DNA of 64,000 nt, from the NCBI GenBank assembly GCA_001899175.1, contig MKVH01000008.1:62001-126000 (forward strand). Direction: 5' to 3'. The DNA comes from Candidatus Kapaibacterium thiocyanatum. GTDB lineage: Bacteria > Bacteroidota > Ignavibacteria > Kapaibacteriales > Kapaibacteriaceae. Below the pieces are notes generated by a model. It saw only the letters and a list, made by a program, of their open reading frames with translations, ran no database searches and was not told where the DNA came from. Made by a program: the position numbers and the translations under genes. Shown here one piece after another: positions 36,713 through 45,419 of the stretch; position 1 is the stretch's first letter, and every line of letters begins with the position of its first letter.

Positions 36713-37282
36713 ATGAGCAAGACGGGAAGCAGGAAGCTCTCGGCAGAGGAACGTGAAGAACTGCTCGACACATTGGAGACGCGCTTCGAGAAGAATGGCA
36801 AGCGCCATAAGGGCCTCCTGTGGTCCGACGTGCAGAAGAACCTCGAAGCTCATCCCGGAAAGCTGTGGTCGATAGGGGAGATGGAACGTACCGGTGGAGA
36901 GCCCGACGTCGTCGGCTACGACAGGAAGACCGGCGAATACATCTTCTGCGACTGTTCGGCGGAAAGTCCCAGGGGGCGCCGCAGTCTCTGCTTCGACGAC
37001 GACGCGCTGGCGTCGAGGAAGGAAAACAAGCCCGAGGGCAGTGCCGTCGGCATGGCGGAAGACATGGGCATCGATCTCCTGACCGAGGAGCAGTATCGCG
37101 ATCTGCAGAAGCTCGGCACGTTCGATACGAAGACGTCGAGCTGGATCGTAACGCCGTCGGCGATCAGGAAGCTCGGTGGCGCGTTGTTCTGCGACCGCAG
37201 ATACGATACCGTCTTCCTCTACCACAATGGCGCGGAGTCGTACTATGCGGCGAGGGGCTTCAGGGGAATGGTGAGGGTGTGA
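36713..37282 (+). CDS. DUF4256 protein
   Basis: A 189-aa protein of the DUF4256 family, recognised by GKRHKGLLWSDVQKNLEAHPGKLWSIGEMERTGGEPDVVG near the start and EYIFCDCSAESPRGRRSLCFDDDALASRKENKP in the middle. The function of the family is unknown; it is common in Bacteroidota and often found as a single gene. No signal peptide or membrane segment. Confidence 0.93.
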   Translation: MSKTGSRKLSAEEREELLDTLETRFEKNGKRHKGLLWSDVQKNLEAHPGKLWSIGEMERTGGEPDVVGYDRKTGEYIFCDCSAESPRGRRSLCFDDDALASRKENKPEGSAVGMAEDMGIDLLTEEQYRDLQKLGTFDTKTSSWIVTPSAIRKLGGALFCDRRYDTVFLYHNGAESYYAARGFRGMVRV

Positions 37283-37421
37283 TAGGGAGCCTGATCCAAG
37301 CGTGAATCCGGAGGAACTCACATTACCCTGTTGTCGATACTTCGGGAATACGTTGCGATTGTTATTGTATCCTTGCAGGGCATGGAATAACTAGTGGTGG
37401 TGTATGCCGAGGTCTATCCGG

Positions 37422-38141
37422 ATGAAGTATACGTTCGCTCTCTGTCTCTGCGCAGTGCTGTTCGGTGGTTGTAGCAGCGGCTTCATCGGTGCCCGGGGAG
37501 GCGCCGTCGTTACGCTGGCAGGCGGAAAGGAGACGGGACCGGTGGTGAACTCCACCAACAGGATCGGGAGTGTCTACGGAGTGACGGTGGGTGGACGCTT
37601 CAATGAGAAGGTCGGTTTGCAAGCGGATGCCACCATACGGTCGAGTACCATCGTACAGGAAGTCCGTACCGCATTCTATCAGAATGGCAGCTACCTATTC
37701 GACGGCACCGTCGAGACGTCGGCAGGTATCGTCGAAGTGCCCGTGATGCTGATCCTGAGCAAACCTGTGAACACGAACTTCAGACCTCTCATCGGAATCG
37801 GATCCCATCTCGGGTTCCGTACATCCTTGTCAGGGACGATCAAGGGGACAATCACGAAGATCGAGGGCGAGGGTGCGGGGCAGACGGCGCCGATGTCCGA
37901 AAAGGTGGTTGCGAGCAACCCCAGTGACGACCCGATCATCGGAGTTTCGGCTATCGTCGGTGGTGACTATCGCCTCTCCGAGGACTGGAGTGTTCGCGGC
38001 GAGCTGCGCTTCCAGCATGACATCCTCAATGACGGCCCGACAGGATTTCAGATCGGCAGATCCAGCTCGAACCCCGTGGTTACATCCGAGCTTCCACCGA
38101 CCCGTCTGTCCGTCGCGGTCTCCCTGGTGTTCGCTCTGTAA
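37422..38141 (+). CDS. Outer-membrane beta-barrel lipoprotein-like protein (intact copy)
   Basis: A 239-aa exported protein with a signal/lipobox region MKYTFALCLCAVLFGGC and a body of alternating strands typical of small outer-membrane barrels (PorT/OMP_b-brl type). The C-terminus ends in a hydrophobic beta strand with terminal aromatic/Leu residues (RLSVAVSLVFAL). It is the only intact copy of a family with a frameshifted copy at 43077-43799 and a fragment at about 51276-51420, so it is probably the functional gene. Start at 37422 chosen for the signal peptide; an ATG six codons upstream is the alternative. Confidence 0.75.
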   Translation: MKYTFALCLCAVLFGGCSSGFIGARGGAVVTLAGGKETGPVVNSTNRIGSVYGVTVGGRFNEKVGLQADATIRSSTIVQEVRTAFYQNGSYLFDGTVETSAGIVEVPVMLILSKPVNTNFRPLIGIGSHLGFRTSLSGTIKGTITKIEGEGAGQTAPMSEKVVASNPSDDPIIGVSAIVGGDYRLSEDWSVRGELRFQHDILNDGPTGFQIGRSSSNPVVTSELPPTRLSVAVSLVFAL

Positions 38142-38216
38142 TGCGTTCCGATACGTTCGACACGTGATCGGTGCGCTATCGAATACCGGGAAAAAGCGGA
38201 AGAATCGCGAACACGT

Positions 38217-38249
38217 ACAAGGCCCTCCCAACACGGTTGGGAAGGCCCG
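38217..38249. terminator. Terminator-like hairpin
   Basis: The core CCCAAC-acg-GTTGGG is flanked by GGCC/GGCC on either side. It lies 75 bp after the barrel gene. Its sequence is related to hairpins at 52169-52197 and 57921-57951. Confidence 0.6.
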
Positions 38250-38481
38250 CATACGAATCCTGATTGGCCGGCTAGCATGGGAACCAGAGAAAATGCGGAC
38301 TTCGGTTTCACCATGACTGCCTGCTCTCGGCGACGAAGGACGTCCTGCCGATCTGCCCTGCGATCTAGACGGTCACCACGTAGGATGGGGCTGCAAGCGG
38401 TCGATGTAAAGATTGGTCATAGTGACGATGCGATGGGAACCAATCGGGATAGGATCACCCTTCTGGGAGCCTCTTTCTTAT

Positions 38482-38607
38482 TTAAGGTTCTTGGCCGAAA
38501 CTTTAATAGATGGCAGAGCTATTAAAGGTTCTCTGCATAAGGGTCCGGGTTATTAAAGGAATTGGCCGAAATTTTAAATAAAAGAGAATCTTATGTATGT
38601 TTCGGCC
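38482..38607. promoter_or_regulatory. GGCCGAAA repeats upstream of the Fic gene
   Basis: Two related segments (38482-38507 and 38552-38578) share TTAA(A)GG, then TTGGCCGAAA and a TTTAA end, so each is an imperfect dyad. A third TTAAAGGTT half-site begins at 38522, and an inverted TTTCGGCC lies at 38600-38607, at the Fic start. The spacing suggests an operator bound by a regulator, possibly the Fic protein's own winged helix. Inference from pattern only; the surrounding gap 38142-38608 holds nothing else I can identify except the hairpin. Confidence 0.55.
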
Positions 38608-38608
38608 T

Positions 38609-39799
38609 ATGGATCGTATCACAGGAGCATATCGCACGACGACGACGGTGGGCGAGAAGATACGGACCTTCATTCCGAAGCCATTACCGCCGGACCCGCC
38701 GATCGCGATCATCGGTCAGCGTCAGCAACTACTCGAGAGGGCCACGATAGCCGTGGGCCGGTTGGACAGCATCAGCACATTGCTCCCCGATCCGCACCTG
38801 TTCCTCTATTCCTATGTGCGGCGTGAGGCCGTTCTATCGTCCCAGATCGAGGGCACGCAGTCATCCCTGTCCGATCTCCTCCTGTTCGAACTCGAAGAAG
38901 CTCCCGGGATGGTGGACGATGTCGTGGAGGTATCCAACTACGTAGCAGCACTGAACCATGGCATGGCGCGATTGAAGGAAGGGTTCCCACTTTCCAACCG
39001 GCTGATCTGCGAGATGCATGGCAAACTTATGGACGGGGGACGTGGTGGTGAGGACGGGGGACGTGGTGGTGAAAGGATGTCCGGTGAGTTCAGACGGAGT
39101 CAGAACTGGATCGGCGGTACCCGCCCGGGGAATGCCCACTATGTCCCACCTCCTCCTGAAGAGGTCGGCTCATGTATGGCGGCACTCGAGACGTTCCTGC
39201 ATGAAGAAATCAGCGGTCTACCCGTACTGCTTCGTGCAGGCCTGGCGCACGTGCAGTTCGAGAGTATCCATCCCTTCCTCGACGGGAATGGCCGGTTGGG
39301 ACGATTGCTCATCGCACTCATGTTGCATAACGGTACGCTGCTGTCGGAACCCCTCCTATATCTCTCGCTCTACCTGAAGCAGCACCGCGCGACATACTAC
39401 GAATTGCTCGATCGTGTCCGCACCAGGGGTGATTGGGAGTCGTGGATCGATTTCTTTCTGGAGGGTGTGGAACGTACTGCATCCGGCGCCGTGCAAACGG
39501 CAAGACAGTTGGTGGCATTGTTCGAAGCGGACCGTCTGCGTGTGCAGCAGACCGGTCGCAGAAGCTCCAACGCGTTGCGAGTACTCGGGGCATTACGTCA
39601 GCGTCCACTGCAGACACTCACGAATCTGTCGGCAACCCTTGGCCTCAGTTTCCCTACGGTATCCACGACGATACAGATACTCCAGGATCTCGGTATCGTC
39701 AGCGAGATCACAGGCCAGCAGCGCAGCCGCGTCTTCATCTACGATGCATACATGCGTATCCTGAACGAGGATGGCGAGCCATTGCGAAATCAGGTTTAG
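38609..39799 (+). CDS. Class II Fic-domain AMP-transferase with C-terminal winged helix
   Basis: A 396-aa Fic protein. The catalytic motif HPFLDGNGRLGR begins at H221. The N-terminal domain carries the self-inhibitory helix motif S-S-Q-I-E-G (S77, E81, G82), the class II arrangement seen in SoFic-like proteins. The C-terminus (about 320-396) is a winged helix (TLTNLSATLGLSFPTVSTTIQILQDLGIVSEITGQ). It should transfer AMP, or another nucleotide moiety, to a protein partner. A 21-bp tandem duplication (39032-39073) adds seven residues (DGGRGGE twice) before the conserved SGEFR motif. ATG at 38597 is an alternative start; 38609 fits the family's MDRITG start. Confidence 0.92.
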   Translation: MDRITGAYRTTTTVGEKIRTFIPKPLPPDPPIAIIGQRQQLLERATIAVGRLDSISTLLPDPHLFLYSYVRREAVLSSQIEGTQSSLSDLLLFELEEAPGMVDDVVEVSNYVAALNHGMARLKEGFPLSNRLICEMHGKLMDGGRGGEDGGRGGERMSGEFRRSQNWIGGTRPGNAHYVPPPPEEVGSCMAALETFLHEEISGLPVLLRAGLAHVQFESIHPFLDGNGRLGRLLIALMLHNGTLLSEPLLYLSLYLKQHRATYYELLDRVRTRGDWESWIDFFLEGVERTASGAVQTARQLVALFEADRLRVQQTGRRSSNALRVLGALRQRPLQTLTNLSATLGLSFPTVSTTIQILQDLGIVSEITGQQRSRVFIYDAYMRILNEDGEPLRNQV

Positions 39800-40051
39800 G
39801 GCAGCGTCGCGACCAAGAGATGTGTATTGTCCATCACGTACTCCACTCGGAGATCGGTTCAATGCAGAGAAGTCATCGGTACGGCGATATGTGTTCGGGA
39901 CGTACGGCCTGATGCAGTCGCTCCTGAACTTCAGGATGTTCAGGATGATGAATCTGAACGGAATTCTGATAGGATGAAGTAACGGTCCAGCTAACGGAAG
40001 AACAATGCGGGAAGAAGAATCGATGCAAGATCGGAAAGCGGCATGCCGGAT

Positions 40052-40711
40052 CTATCCCAGCGCCGCCATCACGCGATCCACCATCGCATTGCAATAGACG
40101 AGGTTGAATTCGAAGATGTCCTCGTACGAATAGGACTTCTCGATTTCCTTACGGAGCATCGCCTTGGCCCTGTTGAGCCGCACCTTCACGTTCACGTCCG
40201 AGATATCGAGAACATGTGCCGTATCGGCCACGTTCATGCCGTTGATCTCCCGCAGGGTGAAGACGACGCTGTAGTCGGCAGGAATTCGCTGCAAGGCATT
40301 CTCGATGACGGTATTCAGTTCCCTGTTCATGACGGCCCTGCCGGTATCTGTTCGATCCTCGTTCGAAAAAAGGGGAATGGTCTCGTCGGATATGTCCGAC
40401 GCCACGACGTTCTTCGTACTCCACTTCTGTCGTTTCCTGTGGCAGTTGTGGACCATGATCCGGATGATCCACGTCGTGAACGTCGATCTGCCTTCGAAGC
40501 GCGACAGGCTCAGGAATGCGTCGACGAACGTATCCTGCATGAGGTCCTGCGAGTCCTCATGGCTGTAGCCATAAGCCCTGCCCACCCTGTACAGATACGG
40601 GTTGTTCCTCCGGATCAGGATCTCGTACAGGGCCGTTTCACCGGCGAGGATGCGCCCGACGATCTCGGCATCGTCGAGCTGCCGCTTCGGTTGATCGTTC
40701 GATGGAATCAT
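40052..40711 (-). CDS. ECF-type RNA polymerase sigma factor
   Basis: A 219-aa sigma-70-family factor of extracytoplasmic function type. Region 2 includes YGYSHEDSQDLMQDTFVDAFLSLSRFEGRSTFTTWIIRIMVHNCHRKRQK, and region 4 includes PADYSVVFTLREINGMNVADTAHVLDISDVNVKVRLNRAKAMLRKEI. No anti-sigma factor gene is adjacent: the gene upstream in the operon is a DoxX-like membrane protein whose stop is only 9 bp from this start, and the gene beyond it on this strand is absent. The membrane protein could serve the sensing role. Confidence 0.95.
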   Translation of the reverse strand: MIPSNDQPKRQLDDAEIVGRILAGETALYEILIRRNNPYLYRVGRAYGYSHEDSQDLMQDTFVDAFLSLSRFEGRSTFTTWIIRIMVHNCHRKRQKWSTKNVVASDISDETIPLFSNEDRTDTGRAVMNRELNTVIENALQRIPADYSVVFTLREINGMNVADTAHVLDISDVNVKVRLNRAKAMLRKEIEKSYSYEDIFEFNLVYCNAMVDRVMAALG

Positions 40712-40720
40712 GAGTTCGTC

Positions 40721-41107
40721 CTATTCCTTGACGACTGTCGACAACCGTGCCATCGAGAACGCTGCGATCGCCATCACGAGGTCGCGTACCGCGACGTCAA
40801 GGTACTGAAGTCCGGGCAACAACGTAAGCGCGATGGCCGTCAGCCAGGCGGCGACGATGAATCCGCCTGCCCGGGCATTCCTGAAGACGATGATCCCGGC
40901 CACGATCTCGATGACTCCGACGATCATCATGAAGGTCGATGCGGAAAAGGGAAGCATTCCGGCGAGCGCAGGATTGAGGTACTTGTCCCACTGGGTGAGG
41001 ATGTTCGTGAACTTGTCCAGCCCGGCCACCATTGGAACGATGCCGAAGGTGATCTTGAGAAGCCCTACGGTCGACCGGAGTGTGGTCGTCGTCGATGCGT
41101 TGTCCAT
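40721..41107 (-). CDS. DoxX-like membrane protein
   Basis: A 128-aa inner-membrane protein with four helices, the DoxX/DoxD-like small-protein pattern: LLKITFGIVPMVAGLDKFTNILTQWDKYL, then PFSASTFMMIVGVIEIVAGIIVF and a GGFIVAAWLTAIALTLL helix. It is first in a two-gene operon with the ECF sigma factor. Known DoxX proteins have redox or stress-linked roles in some bacteria; a link to sigma activity here is inference from the pairing. The start is chosen because the downstream Met begins the first hydrophobic helix. Confidence 0.8.
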   Translation of the reverse strand: MDNASTTTTLRSTVGLLKITFGIVPMVAGLDKFTNILTQWDKYLNPALAGMLPFSASTFMMIVGVIEIVAGIIVFRNARAGGFIVAAWLTAIALTLLPGLQYLDVAVRDLVMAIAAFSMARLSTVVKE

Positions 41108-41336
41108 GTCCGTATTCCTGTAGTGATGATGTTCGTTTCCCATATAGTGATGGTCGGTCCTGTAAAGGTTACAGAATCGGAACACGGGACATCGGCCCCC
41201 GGAACATAGTGGGCATTTCTCTCGAATGGACGCCTGTCCGGAAGACATGAGGGTCGGTAGGTATCGTGGCCAGTCCATAGTAGTAGTTCGGGCCATAACG
41301 TTGCGTATTATCGGGCGTCACATTCAGGAGCTCGCC

Positions 41337-41765
41337 ATGCTTCCCGTCGTTCGCCCTATTCTGTTCGTCATCATCGGCCTCCTCGTCGGTGCCATCGCCA
41401 ACATGGCCGTCCTGCGGATCGGCATGGTCGTCGTACCCTTGCCGCCCGGTACCGACGTCAATACACCCGAAGGCATCCAGGCCGCGATGCCGCTGTTCAC
41501 GTTCGCGAACTTCCTGGTTCCGTTGCTCGCACATGCCATCGGCACGCTGGCAGGCGCGTGGGCGGCGAGCAGATGGTCCGGTACGACCTCTCGCTGGCCT
41601 GCGCTCATCGTCGGTGCGGCGTTCTTCATCGGCGGGCTGTCCATGGTGATCCAGATTCCGGCTACGCCGGTGTGGTTCATGATCGCCGATCTCGGTCTGT
41701 GCTACTTCCCCATGGCATTGCTGGGATACAGGACGGGAGTGCGGCCGCACGCGGCAGGCGTATAG
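41337..41765 (+). CDS. Small multi-pass membrane protein
   Basis: A 142-aa inner-membrane protein with about four transmembrane segments (LFVIIGLLVGAIANMAVLRIGMVVV; FANFLVPLLAHAIGTLAGAWAASRW; ALIVGAAFFIGGLSMVIQI; MIADLGLCYFPMALLGYRTG). No family name is recognised. The ATG at 41337 has a convincing AGGAG seven bases upstream. It is divergent from the sigma factor/DoxX operon. Confidence 0.75.
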   Translation: MLPVVRPILFVIIGLLVGAIANMAVLRIGMVVVPLPPGTDVNTPEGIQAAMPLFTFANFLVPLLAHAIGTLAGAWAASRWSGTTSRWPALIVGAAFFIGGLSMVIQIPATPVWFMIADLGLCYFPMALLGYRTGVRPHAAGV

Positions 41766-41913
41766 GGGAAACAGGTTCGGCATTCTCCGGATGCGATCGA
41801 TGTGCGGCCTGTCTGCACGGCCGTCATGAGAAATAGACAACCATCATGGAACGCTATCCCATAGCGCCCATATTCTTTGCATGCCGGAACCGTTCTTCAT
41901 TCCGTTGGACACC

Positions 41914-42597
41914 ATGAACTGTTTCCTGATCCTTATCGGGGCCTTCTGTATACCTGTCCTTGCAGCCTGCGACGGTGCCGTCGTGGCCGCCGATGGTGCC
42001 ATTCAACCGAAGGCCTCGTCGTACTACGAATTCACCACGTACCGTACGGACGCCGAGGGTATTCGCACCGGACCGTTCCTGGACACGGTGTTCGTCGTCA
42101 TCGAAGCGATGCAACGGTATGGGAAGAGAGGTGTGCTCGGGCTGTTCAAGGGTCGGCCCGAAGTGGATACGATCTTCCTCTGCTACGAAGCGAACGGGGA
42201 TCTCGCCATCACGACGGCGGAGCTGGATCATGAATGGCAGATCTATCCGTTCGCGAGCAAGTCCGCACGCTCGTGGACGCTATCGGACACGACCTATGAC
42301 GATGGTAGCAGCTATCAGGTGAAGAAGACGAGGGCACACGCAGGTTCGGAGAATCTGATCCTGAGCGGAGGTGAGGTGCTGTCATGCCAGATCGCCAAGG
42401 ACATACGGACGGATATGCGAAGATCATCCTCCGGAGATATCCAGCGTCAAACCGTCCTGGTCGAGCAATTCTGGTATCCGCGTTCGACAGGCTACTTCTC
42501 CAGGTTCGTGACGACGGAGACGGTTGCCGACGACGCGGGAAGGACCACGACGACATCGACGGAGAGAACTCTTACGAAGTACCATGTGAGCAAGTGA
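41914..42597 (+). CDS. Lipoprotein, unknown
   Basis: A 227-aa predicted lipoprotein with lipobox PVLAAC (MNCFLILIGAFCIPVLAAC, lipidated C19). The mature protein is beta-rich and ends in a charged stretch; no family is recognised. It is followed directly by a DUF1801 gene, 4 bp away, so the two are probably co-transcribed. Start chosen for the signal region; an upstream ATG at 41881 would add 11 residues. Confidence 0.7.
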   Translation: MNCFLILIGAFCIPVLAACDGAVVAADGAIQPKASSYYEFTTYRTDAEGIRTGPFLDTVFVVIEAMQRYGKRGVLGLFKGRPEVDTIFLCYEANGDLAITTAELDHEWQIYPFASKSARSWTLSDTTYDDGSSYQVKKTRAHAGSENLILSGGEVLSCQIAKDIRTDMRRSSSGDIQRQTVLVEQFWYPRSTGYFSRFVTTETVADDAGRTTTTSTERTLTKYHVSK

Positions 42598-42601
42598 GCG
42601 T

Positions 42602-43006
42602 ATGAATCCGACCGTCAAGGCATACAACGACGCACAGTCATCGGAGGATGCGGCGATCTGCAACGCGCTCGCGACGTTGATCGACGCCGGTCTGCCCGAT
42701 GCCGAAAACAGGATATGGCATGCCCATCCCGTATGGTTCCTCGACGGGAATCCCGTCGTGGGCTACAGCAAACTGAAGGGATGTGTCCGGCTCCTGTTCT
42801 GGAGCGGACAGTCGTTCGACGAACCCGGCCTCAGGAACGAAGGCACCTTCAAGGCCGCGGAGGCGCGATACACGGCGGTGGATCAGATCGATGCGGAGGA
42901 TGTGCGCAGGTGGCTCGCGAAGGCCGAAGCCATCCAGTGGGACTACAAGAACATCGTCAAGCGCAAGGGTGTGCTGGTGATGATCAAGGGCAGCGAGCGT
43001 CTGTGA
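42602..43006 (+). CDS. DUF1801 protein
   Basis: A 134-aa protein of the DUF1801 (YdhG-like) family, with the WHAHPVWFLDGNPVVGYSKLKGCVRLLFWSGQSFDEPGL core. It is shorter than the related YdeI-type protein at 35813. Function unknown, cytoplasmic. It starts 4 bp after the stop of the preceding lipoprotein gene. Confidence 0.88.
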   Translation: MNPTVKAYNDAQSSEDAAICNALATLIDAGLPDAENRIWHAHPVWFLDGNPVVGYSKLKGCVRLLFWSGQSFDEPGLRNEGTFKAAEARYTAVDQIDAEDVRRWLAKAEAIQWDYKNIVKRKGVLVMIKGSERL

Positions 43007-43076
43007 GGGTAGGGGAGGCTACATCGGCGCAACCGGGAAAACTGTATCATCGTTCGGTATCCAGGAAGAATCAGAT

Positions 43077-43799
43077 GTGAAGAGCCTGTTCGTTCTGTGC
43101 ATCTGTGCGGCATTGTCGGGTGGTTGTGCGAGTGGGTGTGTCGGTGCCGGGGAGGAGCAGTCGTCGTGCTGGCTGATGGACAGGAGACGGGACCTGTCGC
43201 GAACTCGACCAACAACATCGGAAGCGTCTACGGAGTGACAGTAGGTGAGCGTTTCAACGAGAAGGTGGGGCTGCAGGCCGACATGACTATACGAACGGCA
43301 TCCATATCGCAGGAGACACGTGCGACGTTCTACCAGAACGGCTGCTACAACGTCGACGGTACGGTAGGAACAGCGGCAACTGTCATAGAGATGCCGTTGT
43401 TGTTCACTCTGAGCAAGCCGACGGGCGAGAACTTCAGGCCGATCATCGGTATCGGAGCCCGTCCCGGATTCCGGATGTCCACGTCGAACACGATCAATGG
43501 TACGGTAACGAAGCTCGACGGCGAAGGAGCGGGACAATCGGCTCCGATATCCCGGAAAGGGGCTTCGAACCGCTTCAGTGATGAACCCATCATCGGCATC
43601 TCGGCCATCGCCGGCGGCGACTACAAGTTCACCGAGGACTGGAGCGTTCGTGGCGAGCTGCGCTTCCAGCACGACTTCCTCAACGACTGCATTGGTGCCT
43701 ATCAGATCGGCAGTTCCAGAACCTTGAGCCCCCGTGATTACGTCCGGACTCCCGCAGACCCGGGTGAGTATCGCGTTGTCCCTTCTGTTCGCGTTGTAG
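43077..43799 (+). pseudogene. Frameshifted outer-membrane barrel gene (second copy)
   Basis: Reading from a GTG at 43077 gives MKSLFVLCICAALSGGC, matching the start of the intact copy. Compared with that copy, one C is missing near 43153 (gccgg against gcccgg) and one extra C is present near 43735 (ccccc), so the reading frame must change twice to recover the full barrel, ending at a TAG at 43797 with the same VSIALSLLFAL terminal strand. The middle frame (43160-43730) is open and clearly homologous. Either the gene is a pseudogene or both homopolymers were miscalled in assembly. Confidence 0.75.
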
Positions 43800-43870
43800 A
43801 GAATCGGCGGAGATCGTCGCCGCCCTGCAGCAGCGAACGAGAACGATCGGCCCTCCGGTAGAGTAGACCG

Positions 43871-44353
43871 TTACGCCGACGATCTGGCGGAAAGATTCGC
43901 CCGAATGCGTGTGAGCACGATCCGGTTGTAGCGCTGCGTGACGATGCAGGGGACATTCGAGGCGATAGCGTAGACTACCATCACTCCGGCAGCCCACAGC
44001 GGATTCCACAGGAAGAACACGGGGCACCACAGCAAGGTGACGAGATGCGCCCATTCGGCCCTGCGCGTTTCCGTGATGAATGTGGTGTAGGAGGCCACGT
44101 CACGCGTACGTGGGAGTTCCTTCCGGACCGCGCCACCGAAGAAGCGCGCACCGTCGGGCAGGAGCATCTTCCATCGATGCACGGCCAGTATGCGTCTGTA
44201 CGCCTGGCCACCGTCCTCCCACGCCCGCTGCCGGTACAGCCATGTGTCGCGTTCGAACATGCTGGCAGGAAGACGGAACGCGAACCACGACGTCGCAAGG
44301 TGGATCACGGGCCAACCGCCGATATTGAGGATCCACACGAGGGTTTCAGGCAT
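43871..44353 (-). CDS. crtO: CrtO-like acyltransferase of C30 carotenoid synthesis
   Basis: A 160-aa membrane protein matching the CrtO family, the glycosyl-4,4'-diaponeurosporenoate acyltransferase of staphyloxanthin synthesis. Typical features are RQRAWEDGGQAYRRILAVHRWKMLLPDG and ETRRAEWAHLVTLLWCPVFFLWNP. It should add a fatty acyl chain to the glycosylated carotenoid. Its start overlaps the stop of crtQ by 8 nt (ATGCCTGA), and it closes the five-gene operon. Confidence 0.8.
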   Translation of the reverse strand: MPETLVWILNIGGWPVIHLATSWFAFRLPASMFERDTWLYRQRAWEDGGQAYRRILAVHRWKMLLPDGARFFGGAVRKELPRTRDVASYTTFITETRRAEWAHLVTLLWCPVFFLWNPLWAAGVMVVYAIASNVPCIVTQRYNRIVLTRIRANLSARSSA

Positions 44354-45419
44354 CGCCGATCCCCGGTTGGTCTACGGAGCGTCCCTTCCATGCGACGGCC
44401 GTCCCACGCCGCTGGAGGATCAGCGCGCGGAAGAACACGACGACGAACAGGCTCAGGGGGATTGGGTAGAGCAACACGGCCCATGGCCGGTATGTGCCCA
44501 CGAGCGGGCGCATCGTGACCAGCACGCTACAAGCGGCAATCCAGGCCGCCAGCCCGTACCACGGTCCGAGCACGAAGAGTGCCGGTGCCACGATCATGCC
44601 GGTAAGCCACAACGAGGTCAGCAATACGGTGTATGGCCTGGACGCTCCCGCCCCGCGTGTGAAGGCCTTGCTCCAACCCTGTATCACCTGGGCGAGGCCA
44701 CCGGTATACATGCGCATGGCGAGAATATCACGGCCGGCAATCGACGCCGTAGGGATGCCATGAGCGAAGAACAGGTCCGTCATGTGGAAATTCTCGAGGA
44801 TCTGTCCGCGCACGGCGGCGTGTCCGCCAACCCGTATGTAGGCGTCACGATCCACCACCATGCACTGTCCGAACAGCCGTGGGGTAGCGGTGCCGATGGT
44901 GAAGGCATCGGATCCCATCGCCATGAGCAGGTTGAAGAACAGGGATGCCTGTTCGTACCATGCCACCACACGGTGATACGGAAGAACGGACAGCACGGTG
45001 CCGGGTCGGTATCGTTCCAGCAATCCTGGCAGGGCACGGCCTTCGAACCACGTATCGGCATCGAGGAAACACAGGACGTCGGCGTCGGTGGACTGGGCGC
45101 CGTGGTGGCAGGCCCATGCCTTTCCGGTCCATCCCGCTTGCAGCGGCGGCGGCTGCACCACCGTGGCGCCGAAAGAATGCGCGATGTCCGGCGTAGCGTC
45201 CGTGGAGGCGTCGTCCACGACGACGATATCACGGACCAGGGCGCGATACGGCTGAATGGAGGAGAGCAGCCGAGGCAGATTGTGCGCTTCGTTCCGGGCC
45301 GGCACGACGATGGAGATCGTACGTTCGGTACGCGGATACACTGCCGTGCGCCGACGGTGCAGGACGATGCATCCCGTACAGCATAGGAGGATCGTCACGA
45401 TGGTCAGGACGATCGTCAC
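44346..45419 (-). CDS. crtQ: CrtQ-like carotenoid glycosyltransferase
   Basis: A 357-aa family-2 glycosyltransferase. Residues 31-125 hold the GT-A core: SIVVPARNEAHNLPRLLSSI, VVVDDASTDAT and the DxD-like DAD at 120-122 in CFLDADTWFEG. C-terminal membrane helices follow. Position between crtP and crtO, and the resemblance to CrtQ, point to transfer of a sugar to the carotenoid carboxylate. The GTG start overlaps the crtP stop (GTGA). Confidence 0.85.
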   Translation of the reverse strand: MTIVLTIVTILLCCTGCIVLHRRRTAVYPRTERTISIVVPARNEAHNLPRLLSSIQPYRALVRDIVVVDDASTDATPDIAHSFGATVVQPPPLQAGWTGKAWACHHGAQSTDADVLCFLDADTWFEGRALPGLLERYRPGTVLSVLPYHRVVAWYEQASLFFNLLMAMGSDAFTIGTATPRLFGQCMVVDRDAYIRVGGHAAVRGQILENFHMTDLFFAHGIPTASIAGRDILAMRMYTGGLAQVIQGWSKAFTRGAGASRPYTVLLTSLWLTGMIVAPALFVLGPWYGLAAWIAACSVLVTMRPLVGTYRPWAVLLYPIPLSLFVVVFFRALILQRRGTAVAWKGRSVDQPGIGDA

